Shown here piece by piece: positions 24,767-36,087 of a stretch of DNA of 64,000 bases. This DNA is from Colletotrichum lupini (taxonomy: Eukaryota > Ascomycota > Sordariomycetes > Glomerellales > Glomerellaceae). Position numbers and translations under genes: made by a program. The stretch covers positions 3,410,001 to 3,474,000 of the forward strand of contig NC_064675.1 of NCBI RefSeq assembly GCF_023278565.1, read 5' to 3'. The first letter of the stretch is position 1, and every line of letters begins with the position of its first letter. Under the pieces are notes generated by a model. That model was not told the origin of the DNA. It saw nothing but the letters and a program-made list of their open reading frames with translations, and did no database searches.

Positions 24767-26384
24767 TTTTTCTGGGAGAATGGAGATGATGACAAGTGAG
24801 TGTTGTCTGCAAAAGGATATTTGCCGTCAGTTGGTGATGAAGAAAAGTGAGTGAAGTGAGTGGAAAAGAAAGGTTGAAGGGGTGAAGAGGTGGAAGTGGG
24901 AGTGGATGGCTCAGTGATAGAAGGAACGCGAGAAGAGGAGGGTGGGAAAATCAGCGCGTCAACAAAGGCAAATGGGGGGACTGAGATTTTCACTGAGGGT
25001 GAAAAATTCAGGCAGGAGGAAGGAGCGAAGGGTCATTTGAATTTCCCGAGAAATTGATCTGCCAGAAAATCAAAGGAGAAGAACGTGGAGATGAGTGTCT
25101 TTGCGCTCAGAGTGCCCCTTGAGATCGCAAGATCGCAAAATTGAGGAAATTGGGATCGCTTGACCTGATCTTTCAATTTGGCCACTGAGCGAGGAAAGAG
25201 TGAGAGTGATTGGAGGTAGAAAATGAGATATGATGTTTTCTCAATTGTCTCGTAGACGGTGGAGCTGATGATTGTGATGCTGGCGATCTCGACTTACGCT
25301 GAAGTATGGGATGGTCGAAGGAGTGTTGATCGGACGAACGAGAGATGCTGCGAAGCGTGCTGTAGCGCGTCAGAGACGATGATTCTAGTGAAAAGAAGAG
25401 GAGAAGAAGAGGGAATAAATATTCGTGATGGAAAGGCCGACGTACCTTGGATTTGCCTGCGGGCGAACGAAAGTTGCTGCGCGATTCGCGTTGTTGTGAC
25501 GTGGGTGGGTGGAAAAGGGAAGAGAAAAAGAAGAAGAGGATCTCAAAGTCGGAATGGATGGAAATCGAGAGAGGCAGACGGGTGGACTAGCGTGATTCCC
25601 GAATAGGGTGGCAGGAAGCGGGTTCGTTGGTGAGAGAGTGAATACTCTCGGGATGTGTATTCAACTTACAGCCGGTCGAGGTGGTGGGATATTCAGTCAA
25701 GAAATCTGGTTGCCCCGCAGCTGGCCAGGTTGTTCAGTGAGCCTGAGGTTTTGCTGGCCAGGATTTTCAACACAATAATGATCATATTTGACTGCGGTAG
25801 GAGTTTGATATGCAACGAATTGCTTGAAGTACTTCTTATATCAATAGCCATCTGCTCTATCCTGGGGAATTGACTACCACAGTATGGATTGTCGCTATAC
25901 GATGTTGCAAATTGGAAGGAAATGAAGACATACTGAAAGATGAACCAGAAGCGTAAGGTAGAATACTGATGTGCCTAAGTGACGGAAGACTTGAAATACA
26001 CATAAATATTCGGTCATTTGTCCCTTTCGATTTCCACGATCCGGGGCATATGTGTTCCAAAGGCTCCATCTAGCTGTCGAAGATCAACTAGAACCAAGAG
26101 AGAGCATGCATGTTCCTTTTTGAACGTATGATTGAAACATTTCTTGCAGCGGAACCTCACCGAATGGCATCGCTCGATAAAAAGTACACATCGGCTGGCA
26201 TCTAAGCTCCTCGTTCGCCGCCAAATTATGGGCAGGTATCGAAGTGTAATGAATGAATACAAGGGCTGGTCATTGATATCGTCATGATAAGGTAGTCTCA
26301 ACACCTGTCACGATCTGATAGCCTGTGTAAACTGGATTTGGCCCAAGGGAGACGATGCTTGATCCTCGAGTCCTCTACCCCTTT
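24767..26384. other. non-coding region, leader or promoter of the mucin-like gene
   Basis: No recognisable coding sequence. The first 600 bp (minus-strand view) is pyrimidine-rich with TCACTCACTTTTC-like stretches, as in long fungal 5' leaders. Short open frames on both strands look random. Confidence 0.5.
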
Positions 26385-26818
26385 TCAGGGAATAATCGAC
26401 TGAGAAACATATTGTGCGATGGCTGTCACGATCTTGGGAATTTCATAGGGGCTGTGACGACAAAATATCAGAGGTAAGACAGAGTCTGGATTCACAAGGC
26501 CGATCTTGTTGAAGCTAGACGTCCTGCTCAATTTCCAGTATAGGATTCTGCTGGAGAGTAGGGGCCGTTGACAAGACGGCACGTCGCTTGTGACCATTCT
26601 CATTACAGCCTCCAGAGGGAACACATTGCCGATTCAGCTGGAAGTGTTTCTCCGGCAGGTACGTTGAATCGAATTAAGGACATCACTAAGCCAACCGCGA
26701 CCCAATATACTGTAAGAAGACAGAGGCTGATGAAGTTCACCACCGGGCCAAGTGGAGACAGGTCGTTGAGCGCCGAACGGTGACATCCGTCACCAGCCAC
26801 CCGAGGCATCGCAGCCAC
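26385..26818 (-). pseudogene. possible degraded fragment of an amino-acid/polyamine permease
   Basis: On the minus strand 26818-26603 reads LGPVVNFISLCLLTVYW and continues with a hydrophobic span, then a NVPAGETLPAESAM segment. This pattern (Leu-Gly, Gly-Pro, Asn, long hydrophobic stretch, then Pro...Pro-x-Ala...Met) resembles the last transmembrane helices of fungal APC-superfamily permeases, where the final motif is usually Met-Asn-Tyr. Here it ends in a stop soon after, while another minus-strand frame (26624-26385) stays open beyond it, as if a frameshift separated them. No upstream permease core is visible. This could be a relic or a coincidence of hydrophobic composition. Confidence 0.25.
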
Positions 26819-27259
26819 AGCTCCACTCCTGCTTGCGCCGGGGCCACGCAGCAGCCACGACCGGGCAGGGAAGGTAAGGTACAGCTGGAGCTTGAGCAGG
26901 TACCTCGTTCTACCTCCCTCAGCTCAGGTAAGCACGCGAAACCCCGATGAACTGCAGGCGCGGGCGCGTAACACGCATCGACTATTCCAATCCATCCAAT
27001 TTCGTCGCAACACTGAGAGGACCAGCTTCATCCCCCTTCTCGTCGCCACCACCGCAATTGGTCTCTAATTCTGCGTGCTCACAAAACCTGCCGCACATTT
27101 CCATCGTGCATGCGACGCGCGATATTCTATCCATGACTTAGGCCACGCGCGCATCATCGACTCCTAACACGTTCCAGTCGATCGACGACAGCATCGACAC
27201 ATTATCTTCCCCGCTTCACCACACGTCACCTGCCGAGCGCCCACCGAGCACCTTTCAAG
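26819..27259. promoter_or_regulatory. PDS5 promoter and 5' leader
   Basis: About 440 bp upstream of the PDS5 ATG, C-rich on the plus strand over the last 200 bp, as in many fungal 5' UTRs. No specific operator is recognised. Confidence 0.4.
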
Positions 27260-30200
27260 ATGGCGCGTCGTCGCGCTCGCGATGAACCTCAAGAGGAGGT
27301 CGAGGTTGAGGAGGAACAAGGAGAGGAGCTTGTCAGCCTTCAATTCGACGAAGAATTGACTTGGAAGCCCGGAAAACCTATCCCTACAACCGAGCTTCTC
27401 AACCGTCTGCAGGCTCTGGCAGAGGAACTCGGGGGTCTTGATCAGGATACTACAGAGGTCGAATCTCTCAATGACGTTGCTCATGCTTTGGGCCAACGCA
27501 ACCTGCTAGCCCACAAGGATAAGGGCGTCAGAGCGTACACGGCTGTGTGTATCGCAGACATTCTGCGCCTGTGTGCGCCTGACGCGCCGTTCACCGCGGA
27601 TCAGACCAAGGTAAGCCATTGATCTCGAGCTACCTAGGGCTCTCACTGATGAGTTCAACACAGATGTTCTTCAATCTGGTCGTTACGCACGTGTTCCCTT
27701 CATTGAGCGACCAAATCCACCCTTATCACAGCCAGCACAAATATGTGTTGACAGCTCTGACCGACGTCAAAAGTATTCTCCTAATCAATGATATCGACGG
27801 TGCCGACGATATGCTCCTGAAACTCTTCTCAGTCTTTTTCGATGGAGTATCTGGAAGCTCGAACTCGGGCCCCGAAGAAGGTGTCTCGAAGGAAGTCGGC
27901 AACACCATGACGGAAATGCTGATTGCCTTGGTTGACGAGGCATCGGGCATGAACCCAAAGGTCATTGAAGTAATCATGGCCCAATTCCTTAGAGCAGCGC
28001 CTCCTGGCGGCTTCCAGAGCCGCACAGAACGTAATGAGCAGAACGGCAACCAGTCGACCTTGCTGCCCAAGGACGAGCCACCTGCGTACATCATGGCGAA
28101 GGAGATCTGCAATGTGTGCACCGAGAAGATGGTACACTACGTAAGCCAGTATTTCAGCGATGTCATTCTCGACGCATCTCGATTCGCGGCGAAGACTGTT
28201 GGAAAATCGCACGAAGATGAAGAGGACGAGGATGCCCCTAGGGGCCCCACGGATTCAGAATTGAAGGAACTCAGAAAGGCCCACTATCTCATCCGAGAAC
28301 TCTGGCGCGCATCGCCATCTGTTCTGCAAAATGTCATACCACAGGTCGAAGCAGAGTTGTCGGCCGATAACGTGGATCTTCGACAACTGGCCACAGAAAC
28401 ACTTGGAGATATGATCTCCGGACTCGGTGCTGCTGGGCCGCCCCCGCCACCCGTGTTGGATCCTGCTCAGTATCCTCCTTTGCGCTTAGCCGACGAGGCT
28501 CCCAGTCAGATCTCCGACAGCGTCCTCACCACACCTCTCTCGCCTCAATCTTTTGCGCAAACCCATTCTTCCGCATACAACCATTTCTTGGGCAGAAGAA
28601 ATGACAAGACGGCGACTATTCGAGCAGCTTGGACGAACGCTGTCGGATACATCCTGGCCACCTCAGCAGGCGGGATTGGTCTCAGTCGCGAGGAACAGTC
28701 CGAGTTAGTGAAGCATCTAGGGGAGAAGCTCAACGATGGAGACGAAAAGGTCCGGTTGGCTGCCGTGAAAGTGATGGAGCTCTTCAGCTTCCGCGACTTC
28801 ATCTCTAAGCTGGCTGCCCCAGGCGGCGTGGATAAGGACGGCTCTGTTCTTAGCAGTCTTGCCGACCGGTGTCGAGACAAGCGCACTGCTGTTCGAGTCG
28901 ATGCAATGACGCTGCTCGCGAAACTCTGGGCCGTTGGATCAGGGGAGCTTGCTGCTGGGCAGGAGAGTGTCGTTGCCGCCCTATCTGGTATTCCTTCGCG
29001 CATTTTCAACGCCTTCTATGCCAACGACTCTGAGCTCAACATCCTTCTCGATCGTGTACTCTTCGAGTGCCTGGTACCTCTGTCCTATCCTCCCATTAAG
29101 GCACCAAAGAGTACCCGAGGGGCGTCTCAAAGCTCTCAGAACGCGGGTGTTGCTGACCAAGATCGCATTCGCGCGGAAAGAATTCTTCTCCTTACTCAAT
29201 CTCTGGACCAAGCGGCTAAGAGAGCCTTCATGGCTATGCAAGGTCGGCAACCTCAATTCGCGCAGGTCCTTGAAGCCTTCGTCAAGCAGTGCGAGAGCTA
29301 CAACGGAGGTGTGATAGACGATAATCGCCCAAAGATTACGGCGAACCTGGAGAGGACAGTACAGTACATCACACAGTTCTTCCCAGACTCCTTCAAAGTG
29401 AAGACCGACCTCCAGAAGTTCGCCAATGCGAATGACCGACGCGCCTACCAGCTCGTTAAATTCTCCGTCAGTGCCGAGAGCGACTACAAGACGGTTCGAC
29501 AAGCCATCAAGGAACTGGTCAAGCGCACCAATGCAAGCCAGAACGCGACTATCCTCGATACGCTTTTGCCGCTTCTCTACAGGTCGGCTTGCTTGCTGTT
29601 CAACCGAAGTCACCTTGCAACGATCCTCGATTACTCGAGGAACGATAAGGACGGCCTGGGCTCGGTATCCCACGAAATTCTCAACGAGATCTCACAGCGC
29701 AACCCTGAGCTTTTCAAGACTCACGTGGGAGGGCTGTGCAAGGGTCTCATCGAGCAAGCTCCCACAGAGACCAACGAGAACGATTCCAACGTTGTCGATA
29801 CCTTGAAAGCTTGTGCTTCATACTCAAAGAAGTACCCAGAAGAGATTCCTCAAGACCGGAAATTCTCACAGGCTCTTGTTAGCTACGCTCTGTATGGACG
29901 GCCTGTGAAGTCTGCCAAGTATGCCATCAAGATTCTCCTGGCCAAGGGTGACGACAAAGGCCTAGTCAGTGCAACCAGCTTGTTGGAGAAGATTATGCAA
30001 GACTGGACCTACGGCTCAGCGCACTTCCTCAACAAGCTCCAGTCTGTCGCACAGCTGGAATTGCAAGTGCCCAAGATTACCCTCGATTCAGATGATGACA
30101 TCCTCAACATGACGGTGCAGCAAATTTTGCTCAAGGTTCGAACAGACGCAACAGACAAAGACCCCGAGTGGGTGGATGACGCTAGCGTGGATGAGGAATT

Positions 30201-31890
30201 GCAAGCGAAGTGCCTGTCATTGCACATTCTCGTCAACCGACTGCGCAGTATGGACGATGTCGAAGAGGCTAAAGAGAAGGCCGTACCTGTCTTCAAGCTG
30301 CTCAAGACATTGGTCGCGAAGAGAGGAGAGCTCTGCAAGACGAAGGATACTCCCAACCACCACAAGTCACGACTTCGTCTGCTAGCAGCTCAGCTGTTGC
30401 TGAAGCTATGTACCATCAAGCATTTCGACGACTTCCTGACGCCGGCCGATTTCAACCGTCTCGCATTCACGGCGCAGGATACCGAACTAACTGTTCGCCG
30501 GGGTTTCATCGAGAAGCTCCAAAAGTACCTTGTGCAGAACAAGCTTCGGGCACGCTTCTACACCATCATCTTCTTGACGGCATTCGAGCCGAATAACGAT
30601 CTGAAGCAGCGCGTTGAGACCTGGATCCGGTCCCGGGCTCGCGCATTGGGGGCGAATGAACAGCACCCTATGGAGGCGATCATGGGACGACTCATCTCTT
30701 TGCTGTCTCACCATCCCGACTTCAACAAGCCAGAGAATATCGATGATGCCAGTGCAGAGGAATTGAGCTCATATGCCAGTGACCTAGCGGACCATGGCCG
30801 CTACATTCTGTACTATCTTACAAATGTGGCAACGGAAGAGAACTTGGGACTCATCTACAAGTACGCTGAAAGGGTGAAGCAGACTCGTGATGCGATCAGC
30901 CCGGAGGCGAGCGAGAATCTTTACGTTGTCAGCGATTTGGCCCAGGCCGTTGTAAGGAAATGGCAGGAGAGGAAGAATTGGAGTTTCCAAGCGTACCCGG
31001 GCAAGGTCGGGTTGCCGATCGGCCTCTACACTGCCTTGCCTTCACACCAGGTCGCTCAGGAGATTGCCGAGAAGCAGTACCTGCCGTCAGAGATTGATGA
31101 GAAATTGGACGGTCTGTTCAAATCAATCGATCGAAAGAAGGTAAGCCGACACTATCTCCCACGTTGTCCGATCTCTAAGCTTACAAAATTACAGAAGAGA
31201 AAGTCTACAGATGATCGTGGAGACCACCATCCAGCCAAGAAGGCAAGGTCAGCCCCGAGGGTCAGGGAGCCTAAGGCACCAAAGGAGCCTAAGCCGAAGA
31301 AGCAGAAGGTCAAGAAGCCCGCCAAGGTCAAGGCCCCGCGCCGCGAATCTGACATTCCCCTGGAAAATCGGAGACGCAGCGGCCGTGCTGCTACCACTGC
31401 TGTATCCAAGTACACCGAACGCGACTCATCTGACGACGACCGTGAGATGTGGGACGGCGTCAGCAAGTGGACGTACGAGAATGAAGATGGAGAACAGACC
31501 GAGGTGTCAGATGACGATGATGACTCTTCGGTTCTCTCGGAAGCCCCAGAGGAAGAAAATGGCGAGGGGGCTAAGAAGCCAACAGCTGCTGCGGATGACA
31601 GCGGCGATGATTCGCCGTTGTCCGAGGTTGAGGACGTTGCGACAGAGGAACCAGAGAAGGAGGAAGTGGAAGCAGACGACGAGGAAGAGCCGGAAGAAGC
31701 TACGCCACCGCCCAAATCCAACGGGCGAAAGGGCAGGTCGGCAGCGGCATCAAAAGCGGCAGCCAAGACTAAACTACCAGCCCGACCTGCAGCCAAAGAG
31801 AAGCCAGCTCCGAGAGCGACGAGGACGTCGGCGCGGAGCACCCGTGGGAGGGCCGCCCAGGAGTCGATGGACGTTGATGAGAGTGACTGA
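27260..31890 (+). CDS. PDS5: sister chromatid cohesion protein PDS5 (BimD/Spo76 type)
   Basis: PDS5 binds the cohesin kleisin and Wapl/Scc3 region, maintaining cohesion and regulating loop size and cohesin release in the nucleus. Three exons, 27260-27610, 27664-31140 and 31195-31890, with introns of 53 and 54 bp (both GTAAGC donors), give 1507 residues. The N-terminus is acidic, then about 1150 residues of helical HEAT-type repeats, including the conserved early segment FFNLVVTHVFPSLSDQI just after intron 1. From about residue 1280 the tail changes to basic (PKKQKVKKPAKVKAPRR), then acidic, then a basic AT-hook-like end (RATRTSARSTRGRAAQ). The 54-bp second intron is a multiple of three and lacks a stop, so an unspliced mRNA would simply add 18 residues. 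The length agrees with Aspergillus BimD and Sordaria Spo76. Confidence 0.93.
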
Positions 31891-32913
31891 TCGAGGGCGG
31901 GAGTGTACAAAAAGTTTCATCTTCATTATTGCGGTGCTTTTCAATTGGTTTTAGGCATGGCTATATGTTGGCTTATGGAGGATGGATATCCCCTGCGGTG
32001 GTTGGGTGTTTTGAGTGCGCCGCCTGCGAATGCAGCTGAATCCATCATTTGCAGCTGCAATGTACTCTCGTTTCCATGCTTTCTGTCGAAACTGTCAATA
32101 TACCCATGCTGCTGAAATAATTCAATCCATGAGTTATCATGTGCAGGAGGCATTATTGTGCTTCCAACTGGTTCGAACTTGTCACGAGCTTTTCCGTGGT
32201 AATATCTGAAGAGTAGCTTCCATTGCATGTGGCCGTACAGAGTATCCGTGCTTCCTACGTTACACTCCGTAGTCTCTCTGACCCTGCGGGATATGGGGAA
32301 CAGCAAGCTACACAAAGGAGCTCTACCTTGAATTTGTGTGCAAGGAGTCCATGAGCTCTGTTGAAGCTTCTTCCGAAAGTGTTAACACCCTCAGGTGAGG
32401 TGGATGGCAAACGCGGTGCTCAGCACCGCCAGGGCGGTCAGCTTGTAACGACATGGCTTATGTTATTATATTTCTCTTCTCTGTTCTTGCCTTCTCGCCA
32501 ATCTTCCTTTCCATCCATGGATGGACGGGACGCCGATTGAAGCGGACCGGGATGTCATGTCAAAACTTGACCAGGAACGTAAGGAGTCTTTCCAGAGGCT
32601 ACCTGCCTCAGTGACTACAGATAGTAATGAACTACCCGAGGCAAGTGAGGTCGAGCTAATGAAGATGGGAAGGTTCAGGAAGCTACCACTAATTTGCACC
32701 TGCCTCCCTTGACTTTGGTAGAACGGGAAGGCACCTCAGGTTCTCCCCAGGGTTTCATAAAGCTTAACGCTGCCCAGTCAACCCGAGTGCAAAGAATCTA
32801 GAGCTCCCATCTTCAACTAGGAAAATTACACCGCCTGACTTGCGGACCTGACCTCTTGTTCCACCACTGTTGGGCCACTCATTCTCAGCCCATTGTCTTG
32901 CTTGCAGTGCAGA
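31891..32913. other. intergenic region between PDS5 and the RNase H remnant
   Basis: About 1 kb with the PDS5 3' UTR at the left. The rest carries only short frames of no recognised product. A near copy of the TACTCCGTA motif (one mismatch) is at about 32264. Confidence 0.5.
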
Positions 32914-34034
32914 ATGACCTGGCCGGATATCGACTATCTTGAGCTGCCCAACGGGCGAACCATTACCGTTTGCGCATCTCATCACATGGCCACCTGCGGA
33001 AAATGTTGTCTTGACTTCAGCCATGACTTCGAGTACGACGAAGACGGAAACTACTTGGACGAGGATGAAGAGGACGACGAAGAAATCTTTGGCTTTGACT
33101 ACGACTCTCGCCTTCCCAGGGATGTCAGCTTCGCTCATGTTGCGAATAGCCGATATGGCCGTCTCGAGAGAATCACTGCGAGCGGATCTCGGAGATCCTC
33201 AGCGCGTGTCCAGTCTACTTGGGATGATGAAGATGACGACGACAGCGATGGTCCGCCCCCCCTCATCGACGACGATGAACCGTTCGTATGGGGGAAGGCC
33301 AAAAGATTATTCTCGGGGCACCTACTCTCAACCCATCTGTCTCTTGCCGCAGTGAATTCTCCGGCAAATTGTTTCCCTTCAGATTCAACCCGCACCACGA
33401 CCCGCAGACCAGTACGCCTTTGGAGCCCACAGAACTTTTCCTTCCGAAAAAGTCCTTGATAGCTATTACATCTGTTATCCGCTTCATCAATCGCTACGAC
33501 GACTCGGAAGTTCTCATTTACACCGACGGGGCCTGTCTTGACAACGGCAACGCTGCAGCCCGCGGTGGCTCCGCCTTCATCTTCAAGCCGGTACTCCCCA
33601 ATGACGAGAGCGGGTGTGTGGCCTTCAAGCTCGAGGACAAGGGGCCAGACGGCCAGACATACCGCCACACCAGCAACCGCGCCAAGCTGCGCGCCGCCCT
33701 CGCCGCGCTCCAATTCAGGGCCTGATGGGGTGAGGGTGTCAAAAGTATCGTCATTGCCACCGACTCAAGCTACGTCGTGAACGGTGCCACCGACTGGGCT
33801 CGCGCGTGGATCAAGAAGGGCTGGCGAACAAGCGCCGGCGAACACGTGAAGAATAGGGACCTATGGGAGGCCTTGTTGCTTAGGAGTGAGATACTCCACG
33901 ATAACAATGTTCACGTCCGCTTCTGGTACATTCCTCGCAAGTTCAATAACGAGGCTGACAGGGCTGCCAAACGCGCGGCTGCAATTGTTGAGCCGACTGT
34001 TGAGTTTAGCAAAATATTGGGGGTTCTCGTTTAA
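32914..34034 (+). pseudogene. decayed ribonuclease H (RNase H1-like) gene
   Basis: The 5' part (from ATG 32914) encodes a Cys/His cluster (CASHHMATCGKCC) and an acidic region typical of fungal RNase H proteins. The catalytic domain follows in another frame: YTDGACLDNG (Asp codon 33525), a NRAKL motif at about 33678-33689, ATDSSYVVNGATDW (Asp codon 33762) and NNEADRAAKRAA (Asp codon 33957). RNase H1 cuts the RNA strand of RNA:DNA hybrids using an Asp-Glu-Asp-Asp set. Three faults are visible. The Glu is Lys (AAG at 33684). A TGA at 33723-33725 interrupts the domain although the same frame continues intact to 34034. The only good intron (33286-33352; GTATGG donor, CTCAAC branch, CGCAG acceptor) does not restore frame with the domain. 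A live gene would need sequencing errors at several places. Confidence 0.72.
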
Positions 34035-34666
34035 ATCTACGGTATACGCTGTTTCTCGGCTCCTTGATTGGGGGCACCATCGACGACTTGACGATCACCC
34101 GCCCATCAGACCACTAGCGACGAAAGACATTCTTTGCTATTTTCAACACTATGAATAACCAGGCGTAGGACATGGCTTGGCAACGCGGTATTCAAGCACT
34201 CTCCGCCTTCACTATCATTATGAGACAGTATAATGTGGGGCTTCCCCGATACGACACTCTGAGCGTTGAGTGTGAGGGAGGATGTGAGGGACTTATCGTG
34301 TAGCTATATGGTAGGGAGCCCTCTGTGCGAATGGGATCACATATATGGTAAGGCTTTTCTAACGATCAGGCCTAGACTGGGGCTGGGCAAGCCATTGTTA
34401 TCAAGCACTTATTCTTAAAAACGTTACAGTTCACTGATGCATAATAAGACTTGTGTCATGGTCTGGAAAAGGATGATTTTGGATTGACAGGCTCCTAATC
34501 CATGCGCAGAGCTTCCTATGAAATACCCGTGATATGTGTATTCCCAACCTTGAGTGAACCGTTATGCGAATAAGCACTTAAGCCATCGACACAACTAACT
34601 CTGGCGGTACTCTACCTAGCACAGGCCCCTCGCAAGAAACACCAACACGAAGAGAAGAGGGCGCAC
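34035..34666. other. intergenic region, 3' side of RNase H remnant and L10a gene
   Basis: About 630 bp in which the two transcripts converge. No coding signal or RNA gene is recognised. Confidence 0.5.
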
Positions 34667-35470
34667 TTAGTAGAGGCGCTTGGGGGGAGACATGGAAGCC
34701 TTGATGGTCAAGCTTCCAACGTTCTGCCAGCCCTTCTTCAGCAGGGAGACGAGGTAGTTGATGGCCAACATGATGTTGGCAATCAGCTGCTCCTGGGTCA
34801 TGCCGACGTTGCCGACGGCGACACCCATGCAGAGAACCTTCTTCAGCTGGAACTTGATGGTGGACTTGACCTCGGTGATCTTGCCAGAGAGATCGTCGGC
34901 GTGGGAGACGGGGGTGGGGAACTTGCCGGCTGCGAAATTGTTAGATACGGGTTCAAGTCTTAAAATAGCAAAAGGGGAAGTGAAGGAACATACCCTTGGA
35001 CAGACCGGGACCCAAGAGACGGGGGATCTGCTTGATCAAGGTCTCGGAAGCGACGAAGGCGTCGTACTTGCGAGCGAGCTTCTTGATGAGCTTCTTGTTC
35101 TTGTTGAGCTTCTTCAAGTCGTCGGCGGACATGGCGTCAACACCACCGTGCTTGGCACGATCGATATCGTGCTGGTCACCGAGAATGCAGATGCTCATGT
35201 TGGGGCGGGGGACGACCGGGAGGCGGACGGTGCCGGAGAAACGCTTGTCACGCTGGGGGTCATAGTTCTTGAGGCCAATCTGAAGCTCGACAGACTCCTG
35301 TGAGGGGTATTAGCATTTGCTGATTGCTCCGCTTCGGTCGCGGACTTTGCGCTCAATTGAGCGACAGAGGTGGGTAGACTGACGAGGAAGTTGCGCTTCT
35401 TGGTCTCGAGAGAGTACTCGAGCAGCTCAGAGACCTGAGTGCGGACGTTGGCAACCGTAATTTTCGACAT
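34667..35470 (-). CDS. 60S ribosomal protein L10a (uL1)
   Basis: A component of the mobile L1 stalk of the large ribosomal subunit, which contacts the E-site tRNA. Three exons, 35470-35384, 35297-34994 and 34929-34667, with introns of 86 and 64 bp, give 217 residues, exactly the usual eukaryotic length. Conserved runs include [67 protein letters not shown] and the C-terminal SPPKRLY. Introns early in the gene are typical of fungal ribosomal protein genes. It is transcribed divergently from the Trm732-like gene, 617 bp apart, so the two translation-related genes may share a promoter region. Confidence 0.97.
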
Positions 35471-36087
35471 CTTGGCGATATCTCCCAGTAATCTGGTGCT
35501 TACGGTAGATGTTAGATGGTGATGGGGTTGAAGGGGAAAGAAAAGCAGCCGGGGACAAATTTCGGCGGGGCGCCTTATTCTTTTTCAATTAGGGCAGGGA
35601 AAAAGTTTGGCCACACCACCGTGTGTGGGTGGAGTGGACCGTGCGCGCGACGTTCCAGAAGATGCAGGCGATTGGCTGAATGTCACTGGGAGACGGGAGC
35701 GCAAAAAAAAAAAAAAAAAAGTCAGTCGGGACCCTGGCGTTTTGGTGCCCCGCGATGAGTCTTCGCCGGTGCGTCGAGTTAATGCTACGAACCACGTGCT
35801 GAAAACTCGTGGTACCTAGAATTTTCCCGTGTCCGATACGAAGCACCTCGAACGACGAGGCCTTCCCAAATCGGAGATTCTTATGTAAGATCTGAAGCAA
35901 ATCAGAAATTTGAGTGCACTCATTTCCGATACTTACACGCCGAGTTGTAGACGACAGACGAAAGGAAAAAACACACCCCTGTTGCTCACTCGGCCAGCAC
36001 TCATTCGCTTCGCCGCTGCCCCTCGGTGCCCCTCCTTCTACCCGACTCTCAGAGTCACTCGCCGGGTTCACCAATAATGCGATAGCG
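35471..36087. promoter_or_regulatory. divergent promoter of L10a and the Trm732-like gene
   Basis: 617 bp between two start codons. It contains an A tract of about 18 bases near 35703-35720, of the kind that keeps fungal promoters nucleosome-free, and C/T-rich stretches on the right that probably belong to the 5' UTR of the rightward gene. No named factor site is assigned. Confidence 0.45.

Noticed and set aside
33723..33725. Programmed stop-codon readthrough or selenocysteine in the RNase H gene
   Set aside because: The context TGA-T is not a known readthrough signal, fungi of this group do not use selenocysteine, and the loss of the catalytic Glu and the frame break point to decay instead.
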